A DNA stretch of 61,296 nucleotides from DASPFV01 sp035620975. Its GTDB lineage: Bacteria; Acidobacteriota; Vicinamibacteria; Vicinamibacterales; 2-12-FULL-66-21. Location of the stretch: NCBI GenBank assembly GCA_035620975.1, contig DASPFV010000110.1, forward strand, positions 1 through 61,296, in the 5' to 3' direction. The notes beneath the pieces were generated by a model. The model saw nothing but the letters and a program-made list of their open reading frames with translations, was not told where the DNA came from and ran no database searches. The first letter of the stretch is position 1. Each line of letters opens with the position of its first letter. The translations under genes were made by a program, and so were the position numbers. This document shows positions 50,775 to 61,296 of the stretch, piece after piece.

Positions 50775-52169
50775 ATGGAAGACACTAACGTTTCTGAAAG
50801 CCCTGGCGAACGCGTTCTCATCGTCGAGGACGACTCATCGACGCGCCTGGGACTGGCGGAGCTCGTCCAGGCGTGGGGCTTCCAGACCGAGGAAGCCAGC
50901 GACGGCGAAGAGGCCCTGCGCAAGGTCACCAGTTTCCGCCCCGCCATCATCGTCAGCGATCTGATCATGCCGCGGATGGGCGGGCACGACCTGCTCCGCA
51001 CGCTGAAGGATCAGCTCTCGGACATCACCTTCATCCTGCTCACGGCACAGGGCACGATCGAAGTGGCCGTCGAGGCGATCAAGGACGGCGCGTACGACTT
51101 CCTGAGCAAGCCGGTCGATCCCCAGCGGCTGAAGATCCTGCTGCAGAAGTCGGTCGAGCGGCAGGAAACGCTGCGCGAGGTGAAGCTGCTTCGGCGGCAG
51201 CTCCGCGAACAGGGCAGCTTCGGGCGGATCGTGGGGAACAGTCCCGGGATCCGCGCCCTCTACCGCGTGATCGAGCAGTCGGCTCCGACCGCGGCCTCGG
51301 TGCTGGTCTGGGGCGAGTCGGGCACCGGCAAGGAGCTGATCGCGCAGACCATCCACGAGCTGAGCCCGCGCGCGGGGTTTCCGTTCGTGGCGATCAACTG
51401 TGCGGCGATTCCCGAGACGCTGCTCGAGAGCGAGATCTTCGGGCACGAGAAGGGGGCCTTCACCGGCGCCCATGATCGGCGCACGGGGGTGTTCGAGCTC
51501 GCGCACCGGGGCACGCTCTTCCTCGACGAGATTGCCGAGATGCAGCCCGCGACGCAGGTGAAGCTGCTCCGGGTCCTGCAGGAGCGGACGTTCCGCCGGC
51601 TCGGCGGCCGGCAGGAGCAATCCGTGGACGTCCGCGTGATCGCCGCGACCAACCGCGAGCCCGCCGAGGCGGTGCGCGCCGGCAAGCTGCGCGAGGACCT
51701 GTACTACCGGCTCAACGTCTTCACGATCGAACTCCCCCCGCTGCGGGCGCGCCGCGAGGACATTCCGCTGCTGGTCCAGGCGTTCCTCAACGAGTTCAAC
51801 CAGCGGAACAACCGCGCCGTGCGCGCGGTGAACCAGGAAGCGATGTACCTGCTCGAGCGCTACCCGTGGCCCGGCAACATCCGCGAGCTGCGCAACGTGA
51901 TGGAGCGGGCGACGATCCTGGCGGAAGGCGACTTCATCGAGCCCAAGCATCTGCCGCCGACCGTCGTGGCGCGGAGCGAGGAATCGCTCCCGTCGGTCAC
52001 GCTGCAGCCGGGGACGACGGTGGACGAAGCCGAGCGCCGGCTGATCCTGCTCACGCTCGAGCACACCCGGAACAACAAGACGCGGGCCGCCGAGATTCTC
52101 GGGATCAGCCTGAAGACGCTGCACAACAAGCTCAATCGGATGAAGCAGGAAACCGGATCGAGAAGCTGA
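50775..52169 (+). CDS. NtrC/AtoC-family sigma-54-dependent response regulator
   Basis: 464 residues. Receiver with VLIVEDDSSTRL and acceptor Asp62 in IIVSDLIMPRMGG, lysine in FLSKPVDP; AAA+ domain with Walker A GESGTGKE, the sigma-54 contact loop GAFTGA and Walker B GTLFLDEIAEM; C-terminal Fis-type HTH (TRAAEILGISLKTLHNKLNR). It activates sigma-54 promoters when phosphorylated. The ATG at 50775 gives the receiver at the normal place; upstream frame is non-coding. The cognate kinase is encoded 129 bp downstream. Confidence 0.94.
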   Translation: MEDTNVSESPGERVLIVEDDSSTRLGLAELVQAWGFQTEEASDGEEALRKVTSFRPAIIVSDLIMPRMGGHDLLRTLKDQLSDITFILLTAQGTIEVAVEAIKDGAYDFLSKPVDPQRLKILLQKSVERQETLREVKLLRRQLREQGSFGRIVGNSPGIRALYRVIEQSAPTAASVLVWGESGTGKELIAQTIHELSPRAGFPFVAINCAAIPETLLESEIFGHEKGAFTGAHDRRTGVFELAHRGTLFLDEIAEMQPATQVKLLRVLQERTFRRLGGRQEQSVDVRVIAATNREPAEAVRAGKLREDLYYRLNVFTIELPPLRARREDIPLLVQAFLNEFNQRNNRAVRAVNQEAMYLLERYPWPGNIRELRNVMERATILAEGDFIEPKHLPPTVVARSEESLPSVTLQPGTTVDEAERRLILLTLEHTRNNKTRAAEILGISLKTLHNKLNRMKQETGSRS

Positions 52170-52217
52170 CCGCGGTCCCTCTCTGGATTCCGGGCTTCCG
52201 GGCTCCAGCCGCCAGCT

Positions 52218-52289
52218 CCAGCTTCCAGAGTGGACCTGAGTGCGAGCCGGAGCCGGAAGCGGGCAGCTGAGCTGATGGCTGGAAGCTGG
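52218..52289. repeat. Inverted repeat of CCAGCTTCCAG between regulator and kinase genes
   Basis: CCAGCTTCCAG (52218-52228) and CTGGAAGCTGG (52279-52289) are perfect inverse complements over 11 bp, separated by 50 bp that also contain related CCGG-rich words. The whole gap (52170-52298) is made of short repeated words such as TTCCGGGC, in the style of a dispersed intergenic repeat. The kinase's TTG start lies 10 bp after it. Confidence 0.7.
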
Positions 52290-52298
52290 TAGCGAACC

Positions 52299-54176
52299 TT
52301 GTCCATCAAAGCCAAGCAGGTCGCCGGCGTCACGACGCTGGTCGTCCTCGTCGTCGCGATCATGAGCGCGTGGCAGATGGCCACGCTGATGACGCTGCGC
52401 CTCGAGGAAACGCGCGCGGGCGCCCGGCTCCTGAGCGACGCGCTCTTCCAGCGCACCAACGCCGTGCTCGCCACCCGGCCGGAGGATGCGTTTGCCGCCA
52501 TCCGCGAGGATGGCGGGATTCGGTCGATCCTCGAGGCCAGCATCGCCTACTCGAAGAACCAGCACATCCTCTACACCGCCATCGTCGCCCCCGACGGCAC
52601 GGCCGTGGCGCATGCCTTCCCGGCGCAGGAAGGGACGGTGCTCCCGTACCGGGAAGACTTCGAGAAGGTCGCGGACCTGCGCGCCATCGACCAGTTCCTG
52701 GTCGTGATCGCGGAGCGGCAGTACGAAGTGAAGGAGCCGCTCCTGGTCGGCGAGCAGCAGTTCGGCAGCATCCGCGTCGGCGTGTCGACGTTCCTCATCG
52801 GCGACGAGATGAAGCGCGCGCTCTGGGGCGCCGCGCAGACCGCCGTGGTGGCCATGCTCGTGTCGATGCTGGTCGCCATGGTCCTCACCCAGTGGATGCT
52901 GCGGCCCATTCACGTGATTCAGAGCGGTCTCAGCCGGCTGGGCCGCGGCGAGCTGGACGTGACGCTCGATCTGCCCGGCACCGAGTTCAAGGATCTCGGC
53001 AGCTCCTTCGAAGCGGTCAGCGCGCAGCTTGCGGCCGTGCGCGCCAAAGCCCTCGGGGTCACGGGGGGCGACTTCGAGTCCGTGATGGAGAACCTCGAAG
53101 ACGCCGTCGCGCTGTTCTCGCCTCAGGGCGAGCTGATCTTCAGCAACGCGGCGATGCGTGCCCTGCTCCCGAACCTGGCCGCGCCGGGTGCGCCGGGCGG
53201 ACCGGCGGTCTCGGCGCTGGCCGCCGATCACCCCGTGCGGCAGCTGGTCGAACGCGCGCTCGCCGGCCGGAAGTCCCAGGGGCCCCTGTCGATGCCGCTC
53301 GGTCCGCCGGCCGAGCCCGATCAGGAGGCGCCGGAGCGCCTGCTGCTCTGCCATGCCATCGGCGATGCCTCCGGGCGCTTCCTCGGCGCCATGCTCGTCG
53401 CCCGCAACCTCGGCTATCTGACGCAGGTTCATACGACGTTGAACTTCTCGCGGAAGCTCGCGGCGCTCGGCCGGCTGATGGCCGGGGTTGCGCACGAAGT
53501 CAAGAACCCTCTCAACGCGATGACGATCCACCTGGAGCTGTTGAAGCAGAAGCTCATGACGGTCCGCGAGCCCGTCACCGTGGCGGCCGGACCGGGTGGG
53601 CCGGAGGCGCGACCGCTCGACCTCACGAAGCACGTGACGATCATCAGCGACGAGATCAAGCGGCTCGACCAGGTCGTCGTGGGGTTTTTGAAGTTCGCCC
53701 GCCCCGACGAGCTGAAGCTGCAGCCGCTCCAGCTGCCGGCCATCATCAACGAGGTCCTGTCGATGACCACGCCGGAGGCCGAACGCAACGGGGTGTCGCT
53801 CAAGGTCGAGTGCGCCGACGTGCCCGACATCAACGCGGATCCGGCCATGCTGCAGCAGGCGCTCCTGAACCTGACGATCAACGCCTGTCAGGCCATGCCC
53901 GAGGGAGGGACGCTGAAGGTGGCCTGCCGGCGCGCGTCGCGCCGGCGCGTGGAGGTCGACGTCGAGGATACCGGCGTGGGCATCCCACCCGAGAACCTGG
54001 CCCGGATCTTCGACCTGTACTTCACCACGAAGGAGAAGGGGAGCGGGATCGGGCTGTCGATGGTCTTCCGCATCGTGCAGTTGCACGATGGCGAAGTTGA
54101 GGTACAGTCGACACCAGGGCGCGGCACACGCTTCCGCCTGACGTTTCCCGAAGCCCACGGCTCAATCGCGCGATGA
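52299..54176 (+). CDS. NtrB-like membrane sensor histidine kinase
   Basis: 625 residues with a TTG start; an in-frame TAG lies 7 bp upstream of it, and the first downstream ATG would delete most of the first membrane helix. Helix 1 is at 10-27; a periplasmic sensor (40-170) includes YTAIVAPDGTAVAHAFPAQE; helix 2 (178-198); HAMP (200-250); PAS (255-375); HisKA with His399 in LGRLMAGVAHEVKNPLNAMT; HATPase with NLTINACQAMPEGG, DTGVGIPPENL and GSGIGLSMVFRIVQ. Pairs with the preceding sigma-54 regulator. Periplasmic ligand unknown. Confidence 0.9.
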   Translation: MSIKAKQVAGVTTLVVLVVAIMSAWQMATLMTLRLEETRAGARLLSDALFQRTNAVLATRPEDAFAAIREDGGIRSILEASIAYSKNQHILYTAIVAPDGTAVAHAFPAQEGTVLPYREDFEKVADLRAIDQFLVVIAERQYEVKEPLLVGEQQFGSIRVGVSTFLIGDEMKRALWGAAQTAVVAMLVSMLVAMVLTQWMLRPIHVIQSGLSRLGRGELDVTLDLPGTEFKDLGSSFEAVSAQLAAVRAKALGVTGGDFESVMENLEDAVALFSPQGELIFSNAAMRALLPNLAAPGAPGGPAVSALAADHPVRQLVERALAGRKSQGPLSMPLGPPAEPDQEAPERLLLCHAIGDASGRFLGAMLVARNLGYLTQVHTTLNFSRKLAALGRLMAGVAHEVKNPLNAMTIHLELLKQKLMTVREPVTVAAGPGGPEARPLDLTKHVTIISDEIKRLDQVVVGFLKFARPDELKLQPLQLPAIINEVLSMTTPEAERNGVSLKVECADVPDINADPAMLQQALLNLTINACQAMPEGGTLKVACRRASRRRVEVDVEDTGVGIPPENLARIFDLYFTTKEKGSGIGLSMVFRIVQLHDGEVEVQSTPGRGTRFRLTFPEAHGSIAR

Positions 54177-54186
54177 AGGCGAGTCG

Positions 54187-54759
54187 ATGAAACGAGCGCT
54201 CGTCGTCGGCCTCCTGGCCGTCACGGCGGCGGCCTGCTCCACCACGCGCGCGCACGTACGCGTGGAGGAAGCGCCGCCGCTCGAGGTGCCCCCGGTGCCC
54301 GCGAGGGTCATCGAGCCGGCCCCGCCCGCCCAGCCGCCGGTGCTCGAGCCGGTGCCCGACCTCCCGAGCAGCACGACGACCGAACCCCCGCGTCGGCCCG
54401 CGACGGCCAAGGAACGCGCCGGCACCGATCCGAAGCCGGAATCCAAGCCCGAGAGCCCGCCGGACGCCTCGGCCGCCAACCCGCCTCCGCCCGTGCCGCC
54501 GCTCCGGACGGCGGCGTCGCCGGAACCGGAAGTCGCCCAGCAGCAGGTTCGTGACGTCCTGGACCGGGCCAGGAAGATCCTCGACACGATCCACTACCAG
54601 GGGCTGAGCCAGGAGCGCCGGGACAACTACGAGGCGGTGAAGGGTTTCATCACCGAGGCGGAAGCGGCGCTCAAGGCAGGCAACATCGTCCAGGCCAAGG
54701 CGCTGGCGGATCGCGCGGAAACGACCGCCAAGGCCCTCGGTGGACGCTCCGGAAAATAG
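54187..54759 (+). CDS. Proline-rich lipoprotein with C-terminal helical domain
   Basis: 190 residues. Lipoprotein signal LVVGLLAVTAAACSTTRAH. Residues 25-115 are Pro/Ala/Glu-rich (a likely extended spacer through the periplasm). The last 75 residues are helical: QQQVRDVLDRARKILDTIHY, QERRDNYEAVKGFITEAEAA, VQAKALADRAETTAKAL, resembling a small TPR-like bundle. It follows the kinase by 10 bp and may be part of the signalling unit or its target. No known family is certain. Confidence 0.75.
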   Translation: MKRALVVGLLAVTAAACSTTRAHVRVEEAPPLEVPPVPARVIEPAPPAQPPVLEPVPDLPSSTTTEPPRRPATAKERAGTDPKPESKPESPPDASAANPPPPVPPLRTAASPEPEVAQQQVRDVLDRARKILDTIHYQGLSQERRDNYEAVKGFITEAEAALKAGNIVQAKALADRAETTAKALGGRSGK

Positions 54760-54795
54760 GGCAGCCGGAAGAACCCCGCGTAGACTCGGCCGTTT

Positions 54796-54843
54796 TCCCC
54801 ATATCTTGCGCCTGCCCTAAAAATGGGGCACAATATGTGGTAG
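54796..54843. promoter_or_regulatory. Pair of NrdR boxes upstream of nrdJ
   Basis: Two sites resemble the NrdR consensus acaCwAtATaTwGtgt: one at 54796-54811 with core CCATATCTTG, the second at 54828-54843 with core CAATATGTGG. They start 32 bp apart, about three helical turns, which is the characteristic spacing for NrdR tetramer binding. NrdR represses ribonucleotide reductase operons according to ATP/dATP levels. The nrdR gene is not in the window. Confidence 0.7.
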
Positions 54844-54851
54844 TTCGGGGC

Positions 54852-54880
54852 TTGACAAGCACGTAAACAGGGTCCATATT
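54852..54880 (+). promoter_or_regulatory. Sigma-70 promoter of nrdJ
   Basis: A perfect -35 TTGACA (54852-54857), a 17-bp spacer and a -10 of CATATT (54875-54880, 4 of 6). It lies just downstream of the NrdR boxes and about 150 bp upstream of the start codon, leaving a long 5' leader. Confidence 0.7.
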
Positions 54881-55032
54881 TGTCCGCCAGCGCGACAGAC
54901 CGGCGAGACTTCCCAGCCGCCCGGCCGTTTCAGACGGTCGATTCTGCCGGCGCCATCCAGAGACAATTGCAGGTTTTCCGGGTTCGCGGCCCGTGGGGGA
55001 GGTCCGTCGATCCACGGTAATTCGGAGGGGAG

Positions 55033-57870
<2,838 letters not shown>

Positions 57871-57878
57871 CCTTCGGG

Positions 57879-58077
57879 GTTCAAGGTTCAGGGTTCCCTG
57901 GTTCAAGGTTCAAGGTTCAGGGCTCAGGGTTCCAGGTTCGCGATCAGTAAGCAAGGGCCGGCGCAAGCCGGCCCTTGTTTTTGCCTGGAAGGCCGAACCC
58001 TGGCACCAGAACCTGGAACGAGGAACCAGGAACCGAACCTTGAACCTTGAACCAGGAACCTTGAACCTTGAATGAAC
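57879..58077. repeat. Inverted array of GGTTCAAGGTTC-type words around the nrdJ terminator
   Basis: The left side (57879-57938) holds repeated GGTTCAAGGTTC and GGGTTCC words; the right side (58009-58077) holds their inverse, GAACCTTGAACC and AGGAACCAGG. In between is the terminator hairpin. The arms could pair into a long imperfect stem. The arrangement resembles short intergenic mobile repeats, not coding sequence. Confidence 0.85.
57953..57982 (+). terminator. Intrinsic terminator of nrdJ
   Basis: A perfect 10-bp stem AAGGGCCGGC (57953-57962) and GCCGGCCCTT (57967-57976), closed by a GCAA (GNRA-type) tetraloop and followed by GTTTTT. This is a textbook rho-independent terminator 82 bp after the nrdJ stop. 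Confidence 0.9.
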
Positions 58078-58102
58078 CAGGGACCGACGATTCGGCCACG
58101 AG

Positions 58103-58561
58103 ATGCCCCATCCTCACGGCTTCCGGACCAAGCTCGAACTGCCGCTGGCACGGGAGCGGGTGTTTCCGTTCTTCGCCGACGCCGCCAACCTGCAGCGCAT
58201 CACGCCGCCCGAGCTGCACTTCCGGGTCCTCACGCCGCTGCCCATCGTCATGGCCGAGGGAGCGCTCATCCGGTACCGGCTGCGCCTGATGGGCGTGCCG
58301 TTCGAGTGGCTGAGCCGGATTACCGTCTGGAATCCGCCTGTCGAGTTCGTCGACGAGCAGGTGAAGGGGCCGTACAGGACCTGGATTCACAAGCACCTGT
58401 TCGTCGAGACGTCCGAAGGCACCCGGATCCACGACGCGGTCACGTACGAGCTGCCGTTCCATCCCTTCGGCGAGCTGGCGGCGCCCCTCGTGCGGCTGCA
58501 GGTCCGGCGGATCTTCGCCTACCGCGCCCGCGCGCTGCAGCAGGCTTTCGGGATAGAGTAG
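58103..58561 (+). CDS. SRPBCC (START-like) family protein
   Basis: 152 residues in the polyketide-cyclase/SRPBCC style: an initial strand KLELPLARERVFPFFADAAN followed by LQRITPPELHFRVLTPLPI, central strands ALIRYRLRLMGVPFEW and the C-terminal helix RLQVRRIFAYRARALQQAF. Proteins of this family with the pattern LARERVFPFFADAxNLxxITP often resemble CDK-inhibitor-like or lipid-binding SRPBCC of unknown role. Cytoplasmic. The start sits 26 bp after the repeat array; the Ser/Thr kinase follows after 9 bp. Confidence 0.83.
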   Translation: MPHPHGFRTKLELPLARERVFPFFADAANLQRITPPELHFRVLTPLPIVMAEGALIRYRLRLMGVPFEWLSRITVWNPPVEFVDEQVKGPYRTWIHKHLFVETSEGTRIHDAVTYELPFHPFGELAAPLVRLQVRRIFAYRARALQQAFGIE

Positions 58562-58570
58562 GCGCGGCTG

Positions 58571-61294
58571 ATGAGCCTCACTCCCGGCACACGGCTCGGT
58601 CGCTACGAAGTCCTGTCCGCCATCGGCAGGGGCGGCATGGGCGAGGTGTTCCGCGCCCGCGATACACGGCTCAACCGCGACGTCGCGATCAAAGTGCTTC
58701 CCGATCTCTTCGCGCGGGATGCCGACCGGCTGGCGCGGTTCGAGCGTGAAGCCCAGGTGCTCGCCGCGCTGAACCATCCCAACATCGCGCAGGTGCACGG
58801 TCTCGAGGAATCGGATGGCGTCCGGGCGCTCGTGATGGAGCTGGTCGAGGGCGTCACGCTGGCCGACCTGATCAGCCGGGCGGGAGGGCCGGCCGCCGGC
58901 GTCGCGCGAGCGGCGGCGCTGCGTCCCCCGGGGAGCGATCCGCGGACGGACGCCTCCGGACTGGCGGCACGGCGGACTCCATCCAGTGCCGGCCCTGCCG
59001 CGCCGGGCCTGCCCATCGACGATGTGCTGGCGATCGCGCGCCAGATGGCCGACGCTCTCGAAGCGGCCCACGAGAAAGGCATCGTCCACCGGGATCTCAA
59101 GCCAGCCAACGTCGTGCTGACGCCGGACGGGACCGCCAAGATCCTGGACTTCGGTCTGGCCAAGGCGCTCGACCCGGTCGACGGTTCGCCCGGGCACCTG
59201 ATGAACTCGCCGACCCTGACTGCGCGTGCGACCGAGCTCGGAGTGATCCTCGGGACCGCGGCCTACATGTCGCCCGAGCAGGCCCGCGGAAAGACCGTCG
59301 ACAAACGCGCCGATATCTGGGCGTTCGGCGTAGTGCTGTTCGAGATGCTGGCGGGCGGCCCGGCGTTCGACGGCGATACTTCCACCGATCTCATCGCCGC
59401 CGTGATCACGCGCGAGCCCGAATGGTCCCGGCTCCCGTCCGATCTGCCGGAGCCGCTGACGCGCCTGCTGCGCCGCTGCCTGGAGAAGGATCCGAAGCGG
59501 CGCATGCGTGACATCGGCGACGCCCGCGCGGAGCTGGAGACGGCGGTCGCCGCCGGCGCCGCACGGGCTCCGGGGCTGCCAGTAGAGCAGGGGGAACGCA
59601 AAGACGGTCGGGCGTGGCCGTGGTGGGTGACTGCCGGCGCGCTTGCTCTGGCGCTCGGTCTGGGCGCTGCGGCCGGGAGATGGCTGCTCGCGCGATCTCT
59701 GCCGGCGCAGCCGCCCGTGCGCTTTCAGCTCGTCATGCCGGACCGCGTGCGCGCGGCGATGGCGCCCGACGGACTGAAGCTGGCCCTCACGACGTCGACC
59801 GGCCTGCAGATCCGCGACCTCGAGCGGCTCGACACGCGTCCGCTTCCAGGCACGGAAGGGGCCGAGGCCCCCTTCTGGTCCGAGGATTCCACGACGATCG
59901 CGTACGGTGCCAAGGGACGGCTGTGGCGCGTTCCAGTGACTGGTGGCAGCCCCGCGCCGGTCGCGACCCTGCCCGATACGGGATGGGACGAGGATGCCGG
60001 CGGCGCCTGGATGCCGGACGGCACGATCGTCTTCACCAACGGGAGCTCGGCGCTGATGCGGGTGCCGGCCTCGGGTGGCGATCCGGTCACCGTCGTTCAG
60101 CCGGGCGGGGACGAGCTTCATTTCCATCACGCCAGCGCGCTTCCCGGGGGCCGCGGCGTGCTGTTCATCACGCACCGGAAGCCAGGGCCTGACACGCTGG
60201 AGTTGTGGTCCGACGGGCAGCGCCGCCAGCTCCTGCGGCTGGAAGGGTCTTCGCTCGAGACGCCCGGCTACTCGCCGTCGGGCCACATTCTCTTCAGTCG
60301 GTTCCAGGCGACCGTGGGACTCTGGGCCGTGCCGTTCTCGCTCTCGCGGCTCGAGGTGACGGGCGAGCCCTTCCTGGTGGCGGCGGATGCCGTGGCAGCG
60401 AGCATCTCTCGCACGTCGCGGTTGACGCACGTGCAAGTCTCGGGCGTGCCGCCGAGCCGGTTGACATGGGTCGACCGCCAGGGGCGGACGATCGGGAGGA
60501 TCGAGGAGCCGCGCGTGTTCGACCGGTTCCCTGCGCTCTCACCGGATGGCGCGCGGGCAGTCGTGTCCGAGCGCGTCGACGAGGCGTGGGATCTCTGGAC
60601 CTACGAGCTGAACACCGGCACGCGGACGCGGCTCACCACTGACGGGGCGGCGCGCTCGCCGGCCTGGATGCCCGACAGCCGCAGCGTCGTGTATACCGAA
60701 GGGGCGCCCGGCCGTCCCGCGGCGCTGAAAAGGGCGGCAGCGGACGGCACCGGTCTGCTCGAAGAGCTGGGCCCGGGCCGTGATCCGGCGCTGACGGCCG
60801 ACGGCCAGGTTCTACTGTATGGCCGTGATTTCGACATTTATTCCCGATCCCTGACCGGAGCCGCGCAGGAGTCGGCCTTCGTCACGGGTCCGGACCGGGA
60901 GCTGGCCCCGCGACCGTCACCGGACGGTCGTTTCGCCGCATATGTGCTGCTCGAGGCGGCCAGCTTGCGCCAGACGCTCGTCGTGAAGCCGTTGCCCACG
61001 GGAGACGAGACGTGGACGATCGCCCAGAACGCGTTCAACCCGCGATGGAGCGGGGACGGCAGCCGGCTCTACTTCGCCAGCGGTCCGGATCTGCTGGAGG
61101 TGGAAATTCAGACCACGCCGCGGTTCCGGGCGGGCGTGCCGCGCCGGCTGTTCAACCTGCCGACGCTCGGGGGGAGCGGGGTTTTTTCGGGGTTCGACGT
61201 GTCGCGGGACGGCCAACGCTTCCTGATCGTCGAACAGGCGGGGCAACCGTCCACGGCGCTCACCGTGGTGCTCGACTTCAGACCGGGCCGATGA
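58571..61294 (+). CDS. Transmembrane Ser/Thr protein kinase with TolB-like beta-propeller
   Basis: 907 residues. Hanks-type kinase (about 10-330): P-loop AIGRGGMGEVFRARD, Lys41 in VAIKVLP, catalytic HRDLKPANVVL (Asp175), DFGLAKAL (Asp193), AAYMSPEQARG and KRADIWAFGVVLFEML. All key residues are intact. Residues 103-147 are a Pro/Ala/Arg-rich insert in the segment after MELVEGVTLADLI, longer than usual there. One membrane helix at about 350-372 (WVTAGALALALGLGAAAGRW) leads to an extracytoplasmic WD40/TolB-like propeller with PFWSEDSTTIAYG, PALSPDGARAVVSE, PRPSPDGRFAAYV-type blades. This fusion is common in Acidobacteriota. It may sense periplasmic ligands. Confidence 0.94.
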   Translation: MSLTPGTRLGRYEVLSAIGRGGMGEVFRARDTRLNRDVAIKVLPDLFARDADRLARFEREAQVLAALNHPNIAQVHGLEESDGVRALVMELVEGVTLADLISRAGGPAAGVARAAALRPPGSDPRTDASGLAARRTPSSAGPAAPGLPIDDVLAIARQMADALEAAHEKGIVHRDLKPANVVLTPDGTAKILDFGLAKALDPVDGSPGHLMNSPTLTARATELGVILGTAAYMSPEQARGKTVDKRADIWAFGVVLFEMLAGGPAFDGDTSTDLIAAVITREPEWSRLPSDLPEPLTRLLRRCLEKDPKRRMRDIGDARAELETAVAAGAARAPGLPVEQGERKDGRAWPWWVTAGALALALGLGAAAGRWLLARSLPAQPPVRFQLVMPDRVRAAMAPDGLKLALTTSTGLQIRDLERLDTRPLPGTEGAEAPFWSEDSTTIAYGAKGRLWRVPVTGGSPAPVATLPDTGWDEDAGGAWMPDGTIVFTNGSSALMRVPASGGDPVTVVQPGGDELHFHHASALPGGRGVLFITHRKPGPDTLELWSDGQRRQLLRLEGSSLETPGYSPSGHILFSRFQATVGLWAVPFSLSRLEVTGEPFLVAADAVAASISRTSRLTHVQVSGVPPSRLTWVDRQGRTIGRIEEPRVFDRFPALSPDGARAVVSERVDEAWDLWTYELNTGTRTRLTTDGAARSPAWMPDSRSVVYTEGAPGRPAALKRAAADGTGLLEELGPGRDPALTADGQVLLYGRDFDIYSRSLTGAAQESAFVTGPDRELAPRPSPDGRFAAYVLLEAASLRQTLVVKPLPTGDETWTIAQNAFNPRWSGDGSRLYFASGPDLLEVEIQTTPRFRAGVPRRLFNLPTLGGSGVFSGFDVSRDGQRFLIVEQAGQPSTALTVVLDFRPGR

Positions 61295-61296
61295 CG

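Noticed and set aside
54760..55032. Cobalamin riboswitch before B12-dependent nrdJ
   Set aside because: No B12-box-like sequence or fitting secondary structure was seen; NrdR boxes and a promoter explain the region better.
57879..58077. tRNA-like GGTTC words
   Set aside because: The words repeat simply and no cloverleaf, anticodon stem or acceptor stem can be formed.

Overview
The window is about 61 kb of very GC-rich, gene-dense DNA from a diderm bacterium. An Omp85/TamB pair, a TonB-dependent receptor, lipoproteins and a PapD-type chaperone all imply an outer membrane. Several traits together suggest an uncultured Acidobacteriota, probably of the Vicinamibacteria type: a Ser/Thr kinase fused to a TolB-like propeller, many two-component systems, a CGKKGPP-type FnIII lipoprotein, B12-dependent NrdJ and simple-sequence dispersed repeats. 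This placement is inferred from gene style, since the window contains no rRNA. I found no tRNA, rRNA, CRISPR array, transposase or phage gene.

Layout. 1-1843 (minus): a pilus-like operon of three paralogous secreted subunits and a PapD-like chaperone cut by the window edge. 2112-4263 (minus): a GAF-PAS histidine kinase overlapping an excisionase-HTH/receiver regulator. 4487-8738 (plus): ECF sigma factor, zinc-finger anti-sigma factor, two exported proteins and an APC permease. 8748-10122 (minus): a small membrane protein and a Gly/Tyr-rich PEGA protein. 10360-15180 (plus): hslV, hslU, an FnIII lipoprotein, an FAH-family enzyme and a transaldolase. 15200-19680 (plus): acyl-CoA carboxylase as three genes (carboxyltransferase, biotin carboxylase, biotin carrier), interrupted by a nucleotidyltransferase-fold gene. 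19690-27560 (plus): TamB, a seven-POTRA Omp85 protein and a SurA-like chaperone. 27592-31175 (minus): two polytopic membrane proteins, one a GT39-like glycosyltransferase. 31265-40907 (minus): a signalling operon described below. 41231-48971 (minus): four GT4 glycosyltransferases, a methyltransferase and a polytopic membrane protein, probably for a surface glycan. 48973-50597 (minus): a CPBP protease-like protein and a glycine-zipper lipoprotein. 50775-54759 (plus): a sigma-54 response regulator, its kinase and a lipoprotein. 55033-61294 (plus): nrdJ, an SRPBCC protein and a Ser/Thr kinase.

The most interesting unit is 31265-39308: TonB receptor, YfiR-like periplasmic protein, CHASE8-like hybrid kinase with two receivers, stand-alone receiver, and REC-PAS-GGDEF-EAL. 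It looks like a YfiBNR-type surveillance circuit in which the sensor drives a phosphorelay and the c-di-GMP enzyme is a separate response regulator. Its first gene, a PLP-dependent decarboxylase, appears frameshifted.

Repeats also stand out. A 42-bp tandem repeat forms the C-terminal tail of one protein, and the same DNA word lies inside another gene 3 kb away in a different reading frame. An inverted array of GGTTCAAGGTTC-type words surrounds the nrdJ terminator. A third inverted repeat sits between the sigma-54 regulator and its kinase. The end of the carboxyltransferase gene is duplicated on the far side of the nucleotidyltransferase gene.
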